Positions 9,371-23,377 of a stretch of 64,000 nt of DNA are shown piece by piece (positions within the stretch are counted from its first letter, which is position 1; every line of letters begins with the position of its first letter). This DNA is from Anas platyrhynchos (Eukaryota > Chordata > Aves > Anseriformes > Anatidae), in contig NC_092606.1 in NCBI RefSeq assembly GCF_047663525.1, forward strand, positions 5,888,501 through 5,952,500, in the 5' to 3' direction. Made by a program: the position numbers and the translations under genes. Below the pieces are notes generated by a model that saw only the letters and a list, made by a program, of their open reading frames with translations, had not been told where the DNA came from and searched no databases.

Positions 9371-12300
9371 CTGCAAAGAAAGAACATTAGAGCAGAGTGA
9401 CTGGGCTGTGTGCTGCGGGGTGGGGGTGGTCGATCACAAAAGAGAGAAGTTTGACAATAAAAAAAATGAAATCATACGCGAAAATGAGATTCAATTAAAC
9501 AGCCCTGTGCTGGTCGTTGAACACAGGCTCGGTACGCCTCAAATAAAGCACAAATCAAAACACGCTCGACTTCACCTCCTCAGCTCCAAAGATCACCAAC
9601 AGACACTAAGCAGCGCAAACAACCTCTAGCGCAGCCCAATATCGCTGATGAGCAATAATACCAGCCCTTCTCCTTCCCCACTTTCCTAGGCAGAATAGGC
9701 TCTGTGACTAATTCCAGCAATATTTGGACTCCGCGAATTACAGTGCAAACGGAGCTGCAATGCAGCCTACAAAGCGAACTCTACATCTCTGCATATACGA
9801 TCAAAACCGAGGCTGAAGCCTGAAAACATCACTCTCCCCATCCCTAGCCCCAAATGGGATCCAAGAAGCAGCCTAGAGGCATTTTGGGCTTCTGCACCAA
9901 GAATCCTGTTGTCAGAAACACCCAACAACAGCACAAGTAGGGAGGAGAAAGCAGCTCCTTTCTTTCTCCAATTTGTGCAGCAGCTAGAGAACTTTTACTG
10001 CAGTCTGTAAACAAGAGAGGACTCAACATATGCTGAGGAAACATACTGAATCCGTGCTTTTTATCCAAAAAAAGTAGTATTTAGTCGGATTCTTCTAATT
10101 GATTTTCCATTTTCATGGCAGGAAGTCTTAAGCTAAGTTCACTGTATCAGCTTCCCCATCTCCTAGTCAGAAGCAAACATTCAAGTGTTAAAGTGCAGCC
10201 TTGCAGCACCTGGTTCAGCAGCTCTGCGAGGAGAAAACGCAAAGAAAACTTTTTACCTTTGTCTTACCTACAATCCCGTTGACAAGGCTTTTAACCCCAT
10301 CTGTAACAGAAGGACAGAAACAGGTCCTAGCTATGTGCTGCTCAGCCTCAAAACTCAAAGGAAATGGCAAGCTCCAGGACCAGTATCTACAGGATGTGGC
10401 ACTGCAGTGGTTAATGTTTGAGCACTCATACTGATCTGATAACCCTTAATTAAGTCAGGGACTCTGCTCCCTGCAGGTCTGTGCGATTCTCATGGACTCT
10501 TATTAGAAGCACATGTCATTTACCTCCCAGCTGCAGCGCGGCCCAAGCCCCGGTAAACCCACGGGTGCAGGAGGAGCGCAAGCCGTGAGCTGATCTACTG
10601 ATCCAGAAGGGAAGGGGAGAAGGGAACGGGAAAAGCTTGCAAGTGGTTGTTTTTTCAGATCCCGCAATGTACATCGATCACAACTTTTGCATACTCAGTA
10701 TTTTACTGGCAGAAATGCTTCAGTTATTCTTGACAGAAGCAATACCAACTAAAGCTGCAAAACTGCTCCAGAGAAGAGAAATTTGGGTCCAGAGAAGAGA
10801 CCTGAAGCCCTGAGGCAGCAGCAAGACATGGAGCTGTGTGCGCCAGCTCTCCTGGACTCTCCCCACACACCTACTTGCTGTCCTTGATGAGATGGGGCTC
10901 GCTCCAGAGCACAAGATCGTGTCTTGAGTTTACTTTTTTGCTCTATCAACCAATTTCCATCCACTCTGCAAAGACCAGAAAAGCCAGGAGCTTGTTATCA
11001 GCAAAAGCTGATAAAACTGCAAACACCCCCTGCCGAAAGTACGCAGCGAGTCCGAGCGTGAGAAGCACGGTGCCGAGACAGCAGAGAGAAGGAGAAGAGG
11101 GGGAAGAGAAGGGGAGAGGTGGTGAGACGAACGTGCACCTTACCAGAACTTCTGTCTGCCCAAGAGCAGCCGTAGTACGGCCAAACAAGCCTGTGACGGT
11201 GTCAGGAGAGGGCAGGAGAGAGAGGGGAAAGGAGAACCGGTGCCAGTCAGGACCATGCTGGTTTGTTCTGTGCGCCCTGCCTCCTGTCTGGTCACTGGCA
11301 GCAAATTTTTTAAACGAGCCCTCGTTAAAAACCCCGAACGCTCCAGCTAAAAACATCGGAGACACATGTTGAGATGGAAATAGATCAAAAGATAACCCAA
11401 AAGCAGAGCCGTATGCAGTGTTCCCTTCTGGATTTCCTCGTGAAAATAACAACACAGATGCAGGCTTTATTAGAGCATTTAATCAAAGCTGAACGTCACC
11501 CAGAGCATATACAGGTCTGCAAGCCCTTTTTAAAGGGGCTTCCAACAGTTCCATTAGCGCTCTTGTTTACCACAGGGCCTAAAACCAGCCATAAAGCTCG
11601 ATGTGCTGAGAAGCACGCATACGAAAAATATTTGGGCTAATATTTTTACGTAAGAGATCACCAGCTTTAAAGTGCCGGGTGCTTAATATGCTCCCATAAG
11701 TCACCAGCTTTGAAAGCAATTAGAAAATGCTATAAGCTGCAATTTCCGAAGCGTAACATGCCTTTTGAGCGTTCGTGAGAGAAAAGGGAACGACTGTGGA
11801 TTTAATACCGGAGCTGACATGAAAACAGCAATTGGACATGGCTAGCGCAAAGCAGAAGGAAGAGGAGTATTTCCAAGCTGCTGCCTGGAGAGCTGCCGAT
11901 TTTATAGGGAACGAAGTGCTCGAACAGCATTAATTATCAAAGAACTCGTGAAATGGCTCAGGGCACGTAAAACGTATATTCCTGTGACATTTTAGGGGGC
12001 TGGTTAATGGTCCACACCCTCACACTCCTCCCTTCTGCTAAGGCCTGTCAGAAATATACCACGATCGCTGTTCCTCTACCAGCTCTCCTCGTAACTCACA
12101 GCTTCCTCTGTGTAAATGAATAACCTACAGGGTACCATTGGAACTTTTATTTCTCTTTCACACAGTTAAGAAAAGAAACGGAATGCTATTACCTCCTGGC
12201 AGGTCAGGGAAACAAGATCGGGTTTCTCTTTTTAGCTAAATCAGTAATCTAGAAAGAGGCCCTAATAGCTGCTGTCTGCCTCGCTCCACGCTGCCCAAGC

Positions 12301-15300
12301 CTTTTAATGCTTGCGCTATAAAAATATCCACGACCAACCTAACAAGTGGCTGGAGTACAAGAGCTTGGAACAGTGGCTCCAGCTCCAACGAAGCTGCCTG
12401 GTGCTCAGGTGTACACGTCCGGACGATATGGGCAGTTCTGGCTGATGGTGCTCATCAGGAAACGCGGGACAAGTGCTGCAGAGGCGGCGTGCTTTTAGAT
12501 CCCTGCAAAACCTGGGATGCTCTGGTACGGAATTAAAAAGATGAAGATGGTGAAGGATGGGAATAGCAGTTAGCGTGTCAGAGTCCCAGGCAAACACAGA
12601 CTTGTTTAACCATATAAAAATAAGGAAAAAGTCATCTGTTCTGCAATCTGGGGGAGTTTTCCACCATGATGGCTCAGGAATGAAGACAGCAGCCTCAGGA
12701 AAGCAACACTATCAGCTGTTCCTGCCTCGCATGTGACAGGGGATGAAGAAAAGGTAACTTCTGAAACGGAGCTGTGAGGTTTCCGAGAATAAATTACAAA
12801 TCAGGAAAATCTTGAAGTCTATTGCAAAGAGCAAAAGGTCGATGAAATGAGTCACAGCAGAAGTATTAAATTCTCTTCTCGGGGCTTAATATCAAAGGAG
12901 CTGAATTCATAACAACATCAACAAAAAACATGGTGTACTAACGCAGGTATTAAAAATAAAATTGCAGTTGCCAAAAGGAAAAACTAAACACGATTTTCCA
13001 AGAGATTAAAGTAAACATACAACGTAATTTTTATGTCTCTTGCCAAAATGTTGCTATCTTTCCACCAGAAACCTTAAAATCGAGTGATTTCTGTAAAAAT
13101 ATTTCCCCTTCTTTTTACACATACAAGATAGCTGCAGTCCACAGAAGAAAAATATTTGGGGGGCTGAATATTTAAAGCAACAACAACAAAAATCAACACT
13201 GAAATGCCTGAAGGAAGAAAAGGGTGGCTGAAAGAGAAGGGGTGCAGGCTGGAGCTGACCCATCCCTGCAGCACTGCACTGAGACCTCGCATCTTTCCCA
13301 AGCTGCATCTTCCTGCACTTCTGAGCATTTCGTCTTCCTTGCGTGCAGTTCCATGTATTTTTATTAGCAATTATGTTTTTAAAGACACCTCACGCTACCA
13401 GTAGCACAATGGGGGTTAGGAAATGTGTCACATCAGGGTTAACCTGAATGAAAATAACATTGCGTGCCAGGAAAACGCTCAAACACAAACCAATCGAACT
13501 GTGATTTTCCTAGCAAATCACCCATAAGTAACACGCAAACAAAGCCATGGTGTTGATCTCAAACTAAAGCGCCTCTCATTTAAGAGCAGGAAACTGTTGT
13601 GGTTACTAAAGATATCTTTAATTAAATATGGCTTTCTTCTCAAGGAACAGAATGTGATCTCTACCACCTAAACCACCAAAAATAGTAAATACACACATGT
13701 AAGTACACTGAAAAATGGTAAAGCAAAATAGATCACAGATGTGCTACCTGTGAAGCTGCCTATTAAAGTTCAGAGTATTCAAAGTGCTCTGTCAAAGCCT
13801 TAAAAAGACCACTTACCAAGAATGCTTTTTTATCTCTAATCTGGTATCGCCAAGCTATCAATCAGAACTAGCAAAAGGAACCTCAGCTGATCTGACAAGT
13901 GGAAATCAGGACTCTGCTGGCTTGCACGGCAACACCAATTATCATCTCCCACTTTCTGAACAGGTAAAAATCTCACACATTTTAAAAAGGGAAAAAAAAT
14001 CAGGGTAAAACTTAAAATTAAGAAGTGTCTAACCTCACCAGAAGGCTGCCCCTTTGTGCCCTGGAATGAACCACACACCGCTACTACGCACGCTATCAGC
14101 AGCTTTCACACGCAGCTTCTTCCAGGAGCTGGGGACAGCTAATCGATGGATTTCCATCTCTGTTGGAATTTCACAATACACTATTTTTAACATAAAATAT
14201 GCAGTTGGGAGAAAGAAAGCTTTCCCACTAACTTCATAGGAAGAGTTATTTTTCCATACCGATATCTATGGGGGAAAAAAAAGGAGGTGCCAGCAAATGC
14301 AGCTGCTTTAATTCATCTTTCGGGAACCATAACGAGATGCTGCAGGATGCAATCGCACAGCCCCAGACCTCTGCCAGCAGCAGAGGGCACGCAGGGATAG
14401 CTCCTGAGGGATGCCAAAATCTCTACCTTGGGATTGAGAGGAATCCTCCAGGGCAGAGCACTTTTACCAGCCAGCTGATCCTCTTCCCCCCTTCGCCTGT
14501 CCTCCAGCGTTACAAAACTAAATGAAGAGACTCATAGTAAATGCCATCAGTCTTCTCAAAGTAGAAAAGCAGCGAGCAAGGCTTGTGGAGGAAGAAAAAA
14601 AGTTGACAAAAACATCCCCTAGGATCCTTCAATCCCTGCAGCCAAAATATCACCACAAGGCGCCCAGGAAGAGGTGCAGAGACCCCCTGCCCTGAGGGCT
14701 GTGCGAGAAGGAGATGTTGAATCAGCTCAGGCCAGTCCGTGGCTCATTCTCTGACCGATTTCATCCTACAAATATGTTTACTGATTAAAAGCAAACAAAC
14801 GCTTGCCTAGAGTCTGGAAGCAGAAAGCACCGAGCGCTGTTTCTCGTGAGAAGAAAACAGCCCGGTCCTCTGCCCACACGAAGAGCACAGATGGAAGGCT
14901 CTGGACAACACCGAATGAGCCAGAGAGCATCACCTGCTGCAAAGGAGGTTATTTCCTCATATTATCCAGTAACAGAGCCATTTGGGAAGCTGATTATTAA
15001 CAAAAGTGTGAGAGCCCAGGGACTTACTTGCACAAAGTGTTTTTTTTCCACCTCTTGAAACACTTTTCAAAGCATAATTAAACATTTCAACATCCCCGGG
15101 AGCTACAAAAACAGCAAACATTTCAGCTCTCCTACCCATAAAACAAAGACAAGGAAGGGAAGCAATCTGGTCACGCTTCCAGGAAAGCTGAAGGTTGAAA
15201 TTAATACTGAATTTCACACCCCCAAGTCCCCGTATGTAACTCTTGTCAAAGACAGAAAGCAGAATCAAAGGTAGACGAGTTAAAAAATAACAAGAAAAAT

Positions 15301-18300
15301 TTGTAGATCGACTTTTACTCAGCCAAATGTCTGTGTATGCGACATTTCCACGTACTGAGCAGCCCTGCCCAACAAACTTGTGTTGGAGTTCAAAACGCCT
15401 GCGGTGGATTTGCCCCAAAGCACGCGGCGTGTCGCGTAATGCTCCTGGGAAGGCAAAGGTAATTTTGTAGATCTTAATTTACAATTTCAAGAAATAAATG
15501 CCAAAAGAAACATTGCATAAACGCAAACAAGTTCAAAATACTTTTTAAATGCTAAGAGTTAGAAAAGAAGAAGAACCAGAAGAGTAGAAAAGTCATGAGC
15601 CAAGAAATACAAACGATGTGAAGAAAGCCTTTTCTTTCGCCAGTTCAATGAACCCTGAATTCTGACCATTGTTAAAAGCAAGAAAAAAAAAAACAACATT
15701 ATTTAAAATACACCCAGCTGCAAAACAAAAGCAAACCTAACCTGTGCTTGAAAACAGACATTTTGTTGCCAAACTGTAAAAAGGCAGCCCTGCTTGCCAA
15801 GCGAGGCTGTGTGATGGGAAAAATATGTTTTCATGTGCAAGAGTTCTGGCTTGGGCATCTTTAAAGCCTTCCAACTTTTAGAAGCCAAAGCCATGACTTA
15901 CAACATGACATATTCTGCATCACACAGGCTGCAGGATAAGACATATTATATAGTATATTATATATATATATAAAATATTATACAGCGTCAATGTCCTTGA
16001 GTCTAAAAAAATAATAATAATAATAATACAGAAATATAAAGCTGTTCCAGTTACTGCTCTTCAGCGTGAGAACCTGGGAGAGGAAGGCAAAATGAAAACG
16101 ATTCCTTTTTCTAGGGGCTGTCCCCTAGAAGCGGACCCTGTACATTTCCACCAGAAAGCAAATTTAGCCCCCCACAGCCACGCGGGCGCAGTTCGCCGCA
16201 AGGCTTTGCTCAGGAAGTAATGAAAAGTCTCAGTAACAGCTTAATAATCAGACGCTGGTTTAGCAGCCAGTTTAAGGAGGTTAATCGTTGACTTCATTAA
16301 GGCTACACATTAAGGAAGGCGGTACGGGATTCTGCAGGGTAAGTACAGAAAAACGCCAGGAAAAGGCGCTTCAGACGGTCTGTAATGAGAACTGTTGTTT
16401 GTAATGAGAACTGTAATGAGACAGAGACCCAGACAGATACACAGCTTGAATCACAAGCAGAAAATGAGTGACAAGGGGAGGAAATGGCAGCTTTAGTAGG
16501 AATGGCAAAACGGAGCTCTGTGTGTAGAAGGTAACACTGCCAGGGCAAGAGGAGTAGAAAAAGAGCCAGTGGCCACTAGTGAAGGAAAGAACACAAACAG
16601 CAGCAGAAACACCTGAAAAACCAGGCACCGGCTGAAAAAGCAGAGACCCACGTTAGCCCAAAAGACGTTACCACGTCGGTGTACTTCACACCTCTGGTCC
16701 AAAGAAATACAACTTCAATTTGCTTAACCCAAACTTGTGGAGGAACAGTCTCCATTTTCCAGATAGGTAATTACCAAACCTCTACATGCCAGGGCATATG
16801 CGAGTTCTCTTATAAAACTAAACCCGGGAGCTCTGACTTCTGGGAACCTGCTTTATTGACAGGTCTGCTGGGAATGGTCTGCTCAAAAATAACAGTCCCA
16901 ACACCTCCATGCCTTTAGCAAGGGGAAATTTGGGGAAAGCAACTAAATTGTGACACGAAGGGTTTTCATAAATACTTTCTTACGTGCTCGTTTGATAAAG
17001 CAGCATTATTTCTACTTTTAAAAAGCACATTTTTAAATAAAAAATAAAGATGATGCTCACAGAAACGCCGCCAGCAAATGCTTAAGGAGGGAGCTGCGCT
17101 CCCATGGTACGAAACCCGTCCGGGGGCGATGGAGTCAGCAGCGTCCTGTCTGCTGCCAGGCGCATCCGGCTCACACAAAGGACACCGAGGTCTGGTTGTC
17201 ACTGCCCTCGGATGCAAGCACTGCTCCGCGCCTTTCTCCTGGCAGAGCACAGAGCCTGTTCTGTGTCATCAGGCTGCGTTTCAAGTCCTTGTCTTTCAAG
17301 TGGAAAAGAAAAATCACATTCCTCGGGCCTCGAGCCACTCCTCAGCTCACGGGAAGGAACAAAGCCACCGAGGCCTTAATCCTCTTTGCTGGGACTCAAC
17401 CTAGGGTCAAAGAGCGTCAGGGCTCTCGGGCACAATTCGATATTATCTCTGCTCAGTCTGCCAACAGAAGTTGTCCCCTGTTATGCGGACACCTGCTGAC
17501 CAGACATTGGATTGCAGCCACCAGCCTCCAGGAGCCCAGGGAAGAGGCACAGCTCCCCAGGTGAGCCCAGAGCGGCTCCGCACACCCCACCTGGAAGCAG
17601 GAGGACGGGTGACCGCTGCCTTGACCTTACCTGCTTTATTTTAGGCATTAATGATTGACCAGAGAAGACGGGCCTGAGGAGGCATTCCCATTTCCCGACC
17701 CACCACGCACCATAAAACTCCTCTGAAGCCCAGCGAGGCTGTGGAAAGTAACTCTTAATAATTCATAGCCAGAGCCTAGCTTTGTCGACCAGGATCAACT
17801 GTGTAATAACGTGGGCAGAGCTAACTATGCAATTACATTTCCCCAGAGAAGACAAGCCCTTAAAAAACAAACAAAGGGGAATTAAAACAAACAAAAAAGC
17901 CCGTGCAGCGATCAGTCCTGTCCCTCGTCAGGCCCCAATGGCTCCCGGGGTGCCCGTGCCTACGGCTAAGATTTACGGCTTAAATTTAACTTGAGGTACC
18001 CAGCAGCCATCTCCTTGCCATGGTGCAGCAGGAATTTTATCCTTAAAGACAAACAACGCCTTTAGGGAAACCAAGAAGAGAATCAAACGGGGATGTGTAG
18101 CGAAGAGGAAAAAAGGCAACGAAGGAAGCCGTTTTGCAACAGAAATACCGGCCGTGCTACCGGAATTACCCCTTCTTACTATTTTTTCCTGGCACGACAG
18201 CAAGCACACAAAGCTGGCGCTAAGATCTAATTAAAAACAAACCCTTGGGGTAAGCAATAGGGCAGAATTAGCGATAAAGCACAGGGGGCACAGCACCACA

Positions 18301-18471
18301 GGACACCCCCAGACCCCGGTGCCCGACCCAGGCCGGGGGCAGCCCCCCAACCTCAGCCTCCCCTCCCCGCGGGCTCAGGGTCCCCGGAGGGGCACAAACA
18401 GCCCAGAAAGACCCCGAGGAGGCTTCAGAGGGGACCCCCACGACCCCCCCCAGGCCTCGTCCCTGCCTTAC
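9371..18471 (-). other. TMEM248: TMEM248 intron 1 (about 9.1 kb)
   Basis: Noncoding sequence between the 5' noncoding exon and the start exon. It contains short AT microsatellites (15945-15983), a TAA run (16010-16029) and scattered poly-A runs. Several open frames up to 178 codons occur (for example 10836-11372), but none shows recognisable protein features. I recognise no transposable element. Confidence 0.7.
15945..16029. repeat. AT-rich microsatellites (TA)n and (TAA)n
   Basis: A TATATATATATAT stretch at about 15957-15972 and a separate run of about six TAA units at 16010-16029, both in TMEM248 intron 1. Confidence 0.85.
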
Positions 18472-18740
18472 CGGCGCCCGGAGGGGTCGGGGTGAGGAAG
18501 AAGCGGCCCCCGGGCCGGGCGGGCGGAGGCCCGGAGCTCAGCGGCGGCGGCGGGGCGGGCTCTGCACCATCCTCCTGCCCTGACGGGGGGCTACGGGCCG
18601 GGGGAGGCCGCTGCCCGGACACCCGCCTCCTCCTCCTCCTCCTCCTCTTCTTCCTCCTGCTCCTCCTCCTCCTCCTCCTTCTGCCACCTCTTCCGGGGAC
18701 GCCGCCGTCACCTCTCACCCTCGCCGACGGTGGCGCGGGG
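18472..18740 (-). promoter_or_regulatory. TMEM248: TMEM248 5' noncoding exon within CpG island
   Basis: Very GC- and CpG-rich sequence. On the minus strand a strong donor GCGCCG/GTAAGG has its exon edge at 18472, which fits the noncoding first exon that splices to the TMEM248 start exon at 9370. The transcription start is probably between about 18600 and 18760 and cannot be fixed from sequence. A (CCT)n run at 18625-18680 gives (AGG)n in the mRNA sense. Confidence 0.72.
18625..18680. repeat. (CCT)n trinucleotide run
   Basis: Almost uninterrupted CCT units with CTT and CTG breaks. Purine-rich (AGG)n on the TMEM248 sense strand. Confidence 0.9.
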
Positions 18741-18960
18741 GGGACAAGCTTGTGGCGGCGCCGCCACCGCGCGGCCCGGCCCCTTCAGGCCTCCCTCAGC
18801 GGGGGGGAGCCCGGCCCGCAGCCCCCCCGAGGGTCGGGGGTCTCCTCCCCGGTCCCCCCCACCTCAGGCCGGTCGGCTTGAGGCTGCTGATGTCTCCCCG
18901 CCGCCCCCAAGGAAGGCGCTGTGCCCCCCGCTGTGTACGCCCCGCTGTCTGCCTCAGGGT

Positions 18961-20735
18961 GGTGTGGAGGCCCCCCAGGGAGAATTTTTGTCCCGTACGG
19001 TCAAAAGAAAGAGTTGGAAAATGGAAATTTTTATGAGGTCACCACCGCCACTGGCTCCTGTTTGCCTTAGGTCCCTTAAGGGCGGTGGTGGCATTTCCTC
19101 GCCACTTGTCTCCCCCACCTTGTTCCAAGAAAAAGAATTACACAACCAGTTTAAGGCATCCGCTACCTGCAAGTGTTCAGAACAAAATCCTGAAGCGGTT
19201 GACGTGACAGAACAAACCAGAACAGTAACATTTCCAACACGAGAGGAGGGGAAGCCTTGCGCCCACAGCGGGGTGGTGGGGACACGGGGCCAGGAGCTGG
19301 GATTGCTCTGTCAGAAGTGAATGCTGTGGGGACTGTACCCATCTGTACATAAATATATACAGAAATAACTCCTAGTAAAGGAGGAGCCAGGCCTGGCAGC
19401 TCATGAAAGGACAAGGCCATGGGCTATAAGCTCCTGATAGGAGGTAACAGCAATTCCAGCCCTCCACTGCTACCAAGCTGTTTTATCCAGTCATTCCCCT
19501 GTAACCTCAGTATTTAGAGCAAGAACATCTGGGCATCTTACACAGCTTACACTCAGGGTCTCCTTGCAAGCCTACCCAGCTCTGTCTAGCACAAACAGGA
19601 CAAGGTAGAAGGAAAATTTGCAGTACTTGCAATAGCTGTGGTACAACTACAGCATCTTTCCTAAGGACGTCCCAGAACTCTCTTAGTTAAGGACCTCTTT
19701 CTCCTTGACTGCAGCTTTTGGAAAGCAGAAGGTTGTAGTGTCGATGCATATTTGGCAAGCCTCTCAGACAGTTGAGGAGAAAAAAGTCTCATACAACATA
19801 CACCCATTTTGTACAGGTCTAACAAAAGGATGGTGGCTGGAGATAAGACAACAGGTCACAATCGGTCCTACTGCATACCAAGACAAAGTGTCAAACCTGT
19901 TTGTCCCCTGTTGCAGCCCCTATAGCATAAGCCTCCAAGGTGCAGTTCTTTGTTAAATGGAATGCTGCTAGTTCTCCCCCCAAATTTTAAACTTTTTTTT
20001 TTTTTAATTAAATATCTATACATATCAGCTTCTTTGTTTCTCTACCTGAATCATAAGATGCCCAGCCACAAGAAAAAATATATATACCAGAAGATTGGTG
20101 AACATTGATAACTGGGTAGAAGAATCAGTTTAATTTCATAACTCTGTTAAGTGAAACAGTACAGTTTAATTAACCAGAACTTACTCCAAAATAGGTTCTT
20201 TACTACAGCAAAATAAATAGGTAGCTCACATGCAAAGTAGTTTACAAGAAATTCTGATTCCTGGTAATAAGACACACAGTCTTCCTTTTCAGTAATACAG
20301 AACTAGCAGTGGGCTGTTAGGAAGAAAAAATAAAATCTGATACTGTGACTTACCAAAGCACAACAGCTGTTACTCCAATTCACTTTAAGACAGTATTTCA
20401 ATTAAACTCTCCTGTTCACTAGTAACTTGTTCATAGCTATTTCATAACTTAGATTTTTTTTTTTTAATCTTAGTGTCTAACCATATCTCAGCCTCATCTG
20501 TGGGACCAGAGCATCTCATACTACAGTGACGCCCAGTATCAAGCACCAACCCCACCTGGTACAGCGCTCTAGACAATTCATAATCTATAACTGATGTGGC
20601 TCCTTCCAGCTCAGCATCTTCACCTTCTCAGCATACTCAGCACAGTGGCTTGCCCATTCTGAATTTTAAACACTGGAGAGAGATTCTGCAGTTATTACTC
20701 TGACAACTGAACTACCTTACTTTTAGGCAAAACTA
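18961..20735. other. Intergenic, TMEM248 promoter to RABGEF1 3' end
   Basis: Mixed-composition noncoding sequence with no recognisable gene or repeat. A poly-T run lies near 19993-20006. The left part still has moderate CpG content as a shore of the island. Its right part may belong to an extended RABGEF1 3'UTR. Confidence 0.5.
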
Positions 20736-22978
20736 TTTATTGTTTTACCTACAGACGGGTTCATTCACCTAATAAAATATTGACAATGCCTTACAGCAGT
20801 CTAGTTACTCAACACCAGAACACAAGTTCCTGGGAGAGGTGCTCCCAGAGTTGTTGCTGCTGCCCAGGCTACACAATGGCTGAGAGCAAAGTGCTCTACT
20901 CCTGCTTGCTGACTCTTAGATGGAATATGGAAATCCATCTTACCTGCCTTACAGGGATTTGGAGGATTTGTTTGCCAAAACACTCCTACTTCAGTGGCTT
21001 GATAACAAGAAGGCATATGAATTGGAGATACTTTAGTTACAAATGCACCAGGCAAGTCATTCTTAAGTACTTAATCACTACAATGATCTTTCTGCAAAGA
21101 AAAAGACATTGTTACCTAGACTTGCACTTGAATGACTAAGAATTCTCCCTCCCTAGACACAGAGATACCAGAATCAGTCACAATTATGTTTACATTAATC
21201 ATTAACAGCATAACAAAACCCAGTGACAAGATTTTGGGAACTCATTAACAAAGGCATGATGTACACACGTTTATTTAAACATGGCAATTTATACAATAGC
21301 TAATTAGCTAATCCCACCCCCCCAACCTGTGTACCTGGATATCAGAATTAGCACCTAGTATTTATAAAACAAAGAAAGACTTTGCAGTATTGTTTACTGC
21401 AAGCACTGGTCAAATCCTAAGTAATTCGGGCAAGTGGCACATGTGTAAATTAAATAATCCAATTTCTTGTGATCATCTGACTAGCTCATTGCCTCACCAT
21501 ATCAGAGGAATTTGGGATAACTGGTTATCTTTGAAACACTAGGAATGCATAGTTCGTACATAGCTGACAAAAAGGAACAAAACACAGTTTTGGTCTGAAA
21601 TTATTGCAGTGCAAATTTAAAGTATCTGTTTTTAAAGCAGTGGAACATGAAAGAGGTAGGTACTTCCCTCCTTGATGGTAACAACTTAACATTGCAGTTC
21701 AAGCTAAATAGCTCTGTGCTAGATATCTCAGGTACACTAACAAGTCAAGGCAGACTGGATTAACTGAGATATTTAAACTGATATAAAATGTTTCACTGGC
21801 ATAAAAAAGTTCTATTGCAAGAGGTTACTTTTTGCAGTGTGAGCTCTTAACCCGAAATACACTGATCTAGACTTTTAGCGACATAAAGCTGTATTTATCT
21901 CAACGTTTAATTCTTTAGCAAGGTAATTTCTCTTGCTAAAGAGGGTCACTAAAGATCTGAACAGTGATGTTTCATGAAAATAAAGTGCACTTTTCTGCTC
22001 AGAGCAACAGCTCATACTTCTGCTAAAAGGCAGTCTCCAATTATATGAACTTATTTATTGACCAGGATTGTTAAAAAATCAATCAAGACCTAGCCCAGTG
22101 ATGGAAATTACTAGGCAATGCCAGAAAAGCAAGCCCCTTTTGGCACAATTCCTTCATTACCTCCTTCCCTCCCCCTTTAGTTCCACATGACGCAGTTTTT
22201 ATTCAACATATTCCCTCCTATTTCTGAAGCCTGGCTCAACATTCTCTTCAAAAGTGGTAGCAGCACTGATGCACACCACTGAAGGCTATCAGGTATACTG
22301 ACAAAACAGAGAACGTTTACATGAAGAAAAGTCAAGTTTTAGATGGCAATAACTGTGAACTCAAATCATTACAAGAATATCCTCTCTGATTCATCAGCTA
22401 CACCATCTAGTTTATTGAAAACACTAGCAGTGTTCTTGCCTTTATACTGCAATGTGATTTAACCAAAAGGTGCTAATGTGAACACTTCCATATTTCATTT
22501 TCACTAATACACGAGATGTCATGCACAACCCAGACATTAGATTTTCAATCTATTTACAATTTTACATATTTTACAATATATATTTCATCTTTACAGCTAC
22601 AGAATAAATCCAAGCTAACATTGGTATCTTTCAAGTTTCTGCTGGAACTCGAAATCTGTAAGTTAAACTAATTATTAAAAATGTTTAAGTGCATGCCTAG
22701 AAGGAAGCTTTCTGGAAATATGTCAATGGACGAGTGTTGCTTAAAAATTACACTGTTTGTGTAGAAAATTTAAATTCATTTCAAAAACTCACAAAAGCCT
22801 AATAGAAATCTAATTGACTAAAATAAATACAATTTATTACACCTAACCAAAAAAATGTACCTTTAAAAATGTACTGATTTAAGCTCATCTGATTTTTAGC
22901 CTTGAATTTACTTCCCTTTCCAAGAAGGGGATAGTACTAGGTGAGAATAATGACACTCTTCAAAGTTAACACTTTTAA
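20736..22978 (-). other. RABGEF1: RABGEF1 3'UTR (extent uncertain)
   Basis: AT-rich noncoding sequence directly downstream of the RABGEF1 stop, with no competing gene. Candidate AATAAA signals on the minus strand lie at 22198-22203, 22054-22059, 21270-21275 and 20736-20741, so alternative polyadenylation is possible. The UTR could be as short as about 0.8 kb. Confidence 0.5.
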
Positions 22979-23377
22979 TTATCCTGCATAAACCTGAGGC
23001 TGCAGTGGTGGGGGCAGCTTGTCATTTTCCACGTTTTCAGAGTCAATAGCTGCTAAGGCTTGATTTTTTGGCTTAATTTCTAATGGATATTTCTCAACAA
23101 TATCTTGGACTTCCTTTGCAACTCCATCAGTCCAATCTATCAGGTCTTTCTCAAGCTTCTTGGCTTCACTGACAATTCTTTCCTGTCTCTCATTCAACTG
23201 AGACAGGAGATCTAAGTTTTTATACATTTGCTTAACACCCAGGCACACATCAGGTGACCAGCTGTCAGATTCTTGCTTCTTCGGGGATGTCTGACCAGTC
23301 ATAAAACGATCAAAATCCTCTTGGCTTAGATTTAAAGACTGAGCATCCAGTTTTTCAATGAAGGCCACAGCGCAGCA
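22979..23377 (-). CDS. RABGEF1: RABGEF1 last coding exon
   Basis: The acceptor TTCATAG precedes TGCTGCGCTGTGGCC. It encodes [18 protein letters not shown] and onward, the coiled-coil region ([18 protein letters not shown], then [10 protein letters not shown]) and the tail [11 protein letters not shown], then TAA at 22979-22981. Confidence 0.97.
   Translation of the reverse strand, partial: CCAVAFIEKLDAQSLNLSQEDFDRFMTGQTSPKKQESDSWSPDVCLGVKQMYKNLDLLSQLNERQERIVSEAKKLEKDLIDWTDGVAKEVQDIVEKYPLEIKPKNQALAAIDSENVENDKLPPPLQPQVYAG

Larger units (their letters stand above)
18300..18960. promoter_or_regulatory. CpG island, TMEM248 promoter
   Basis: High GC with dense CG dinucleotides from about 18.47 to 18.96 kb, tapering on both sides. 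It sits at the expected 5' end of TMEM248. Flanking AT-rich sequence makes the boundary clear by eye. Confidence 0.8.

Noticed and set aside
10836-11455. Overlapping 178- and 169-codon frames in TMEM248 intron 1
   Set aside because: Both strands are open over the same bases with no family match, so chance is the simplest explanation.
18492-19320. Long plus-strand open frames over the TMEM248 CpG island
   Set aside because: GC-rich sequence lacks stops by chance. The products are proline/arginine/leucine-rich with no domain.
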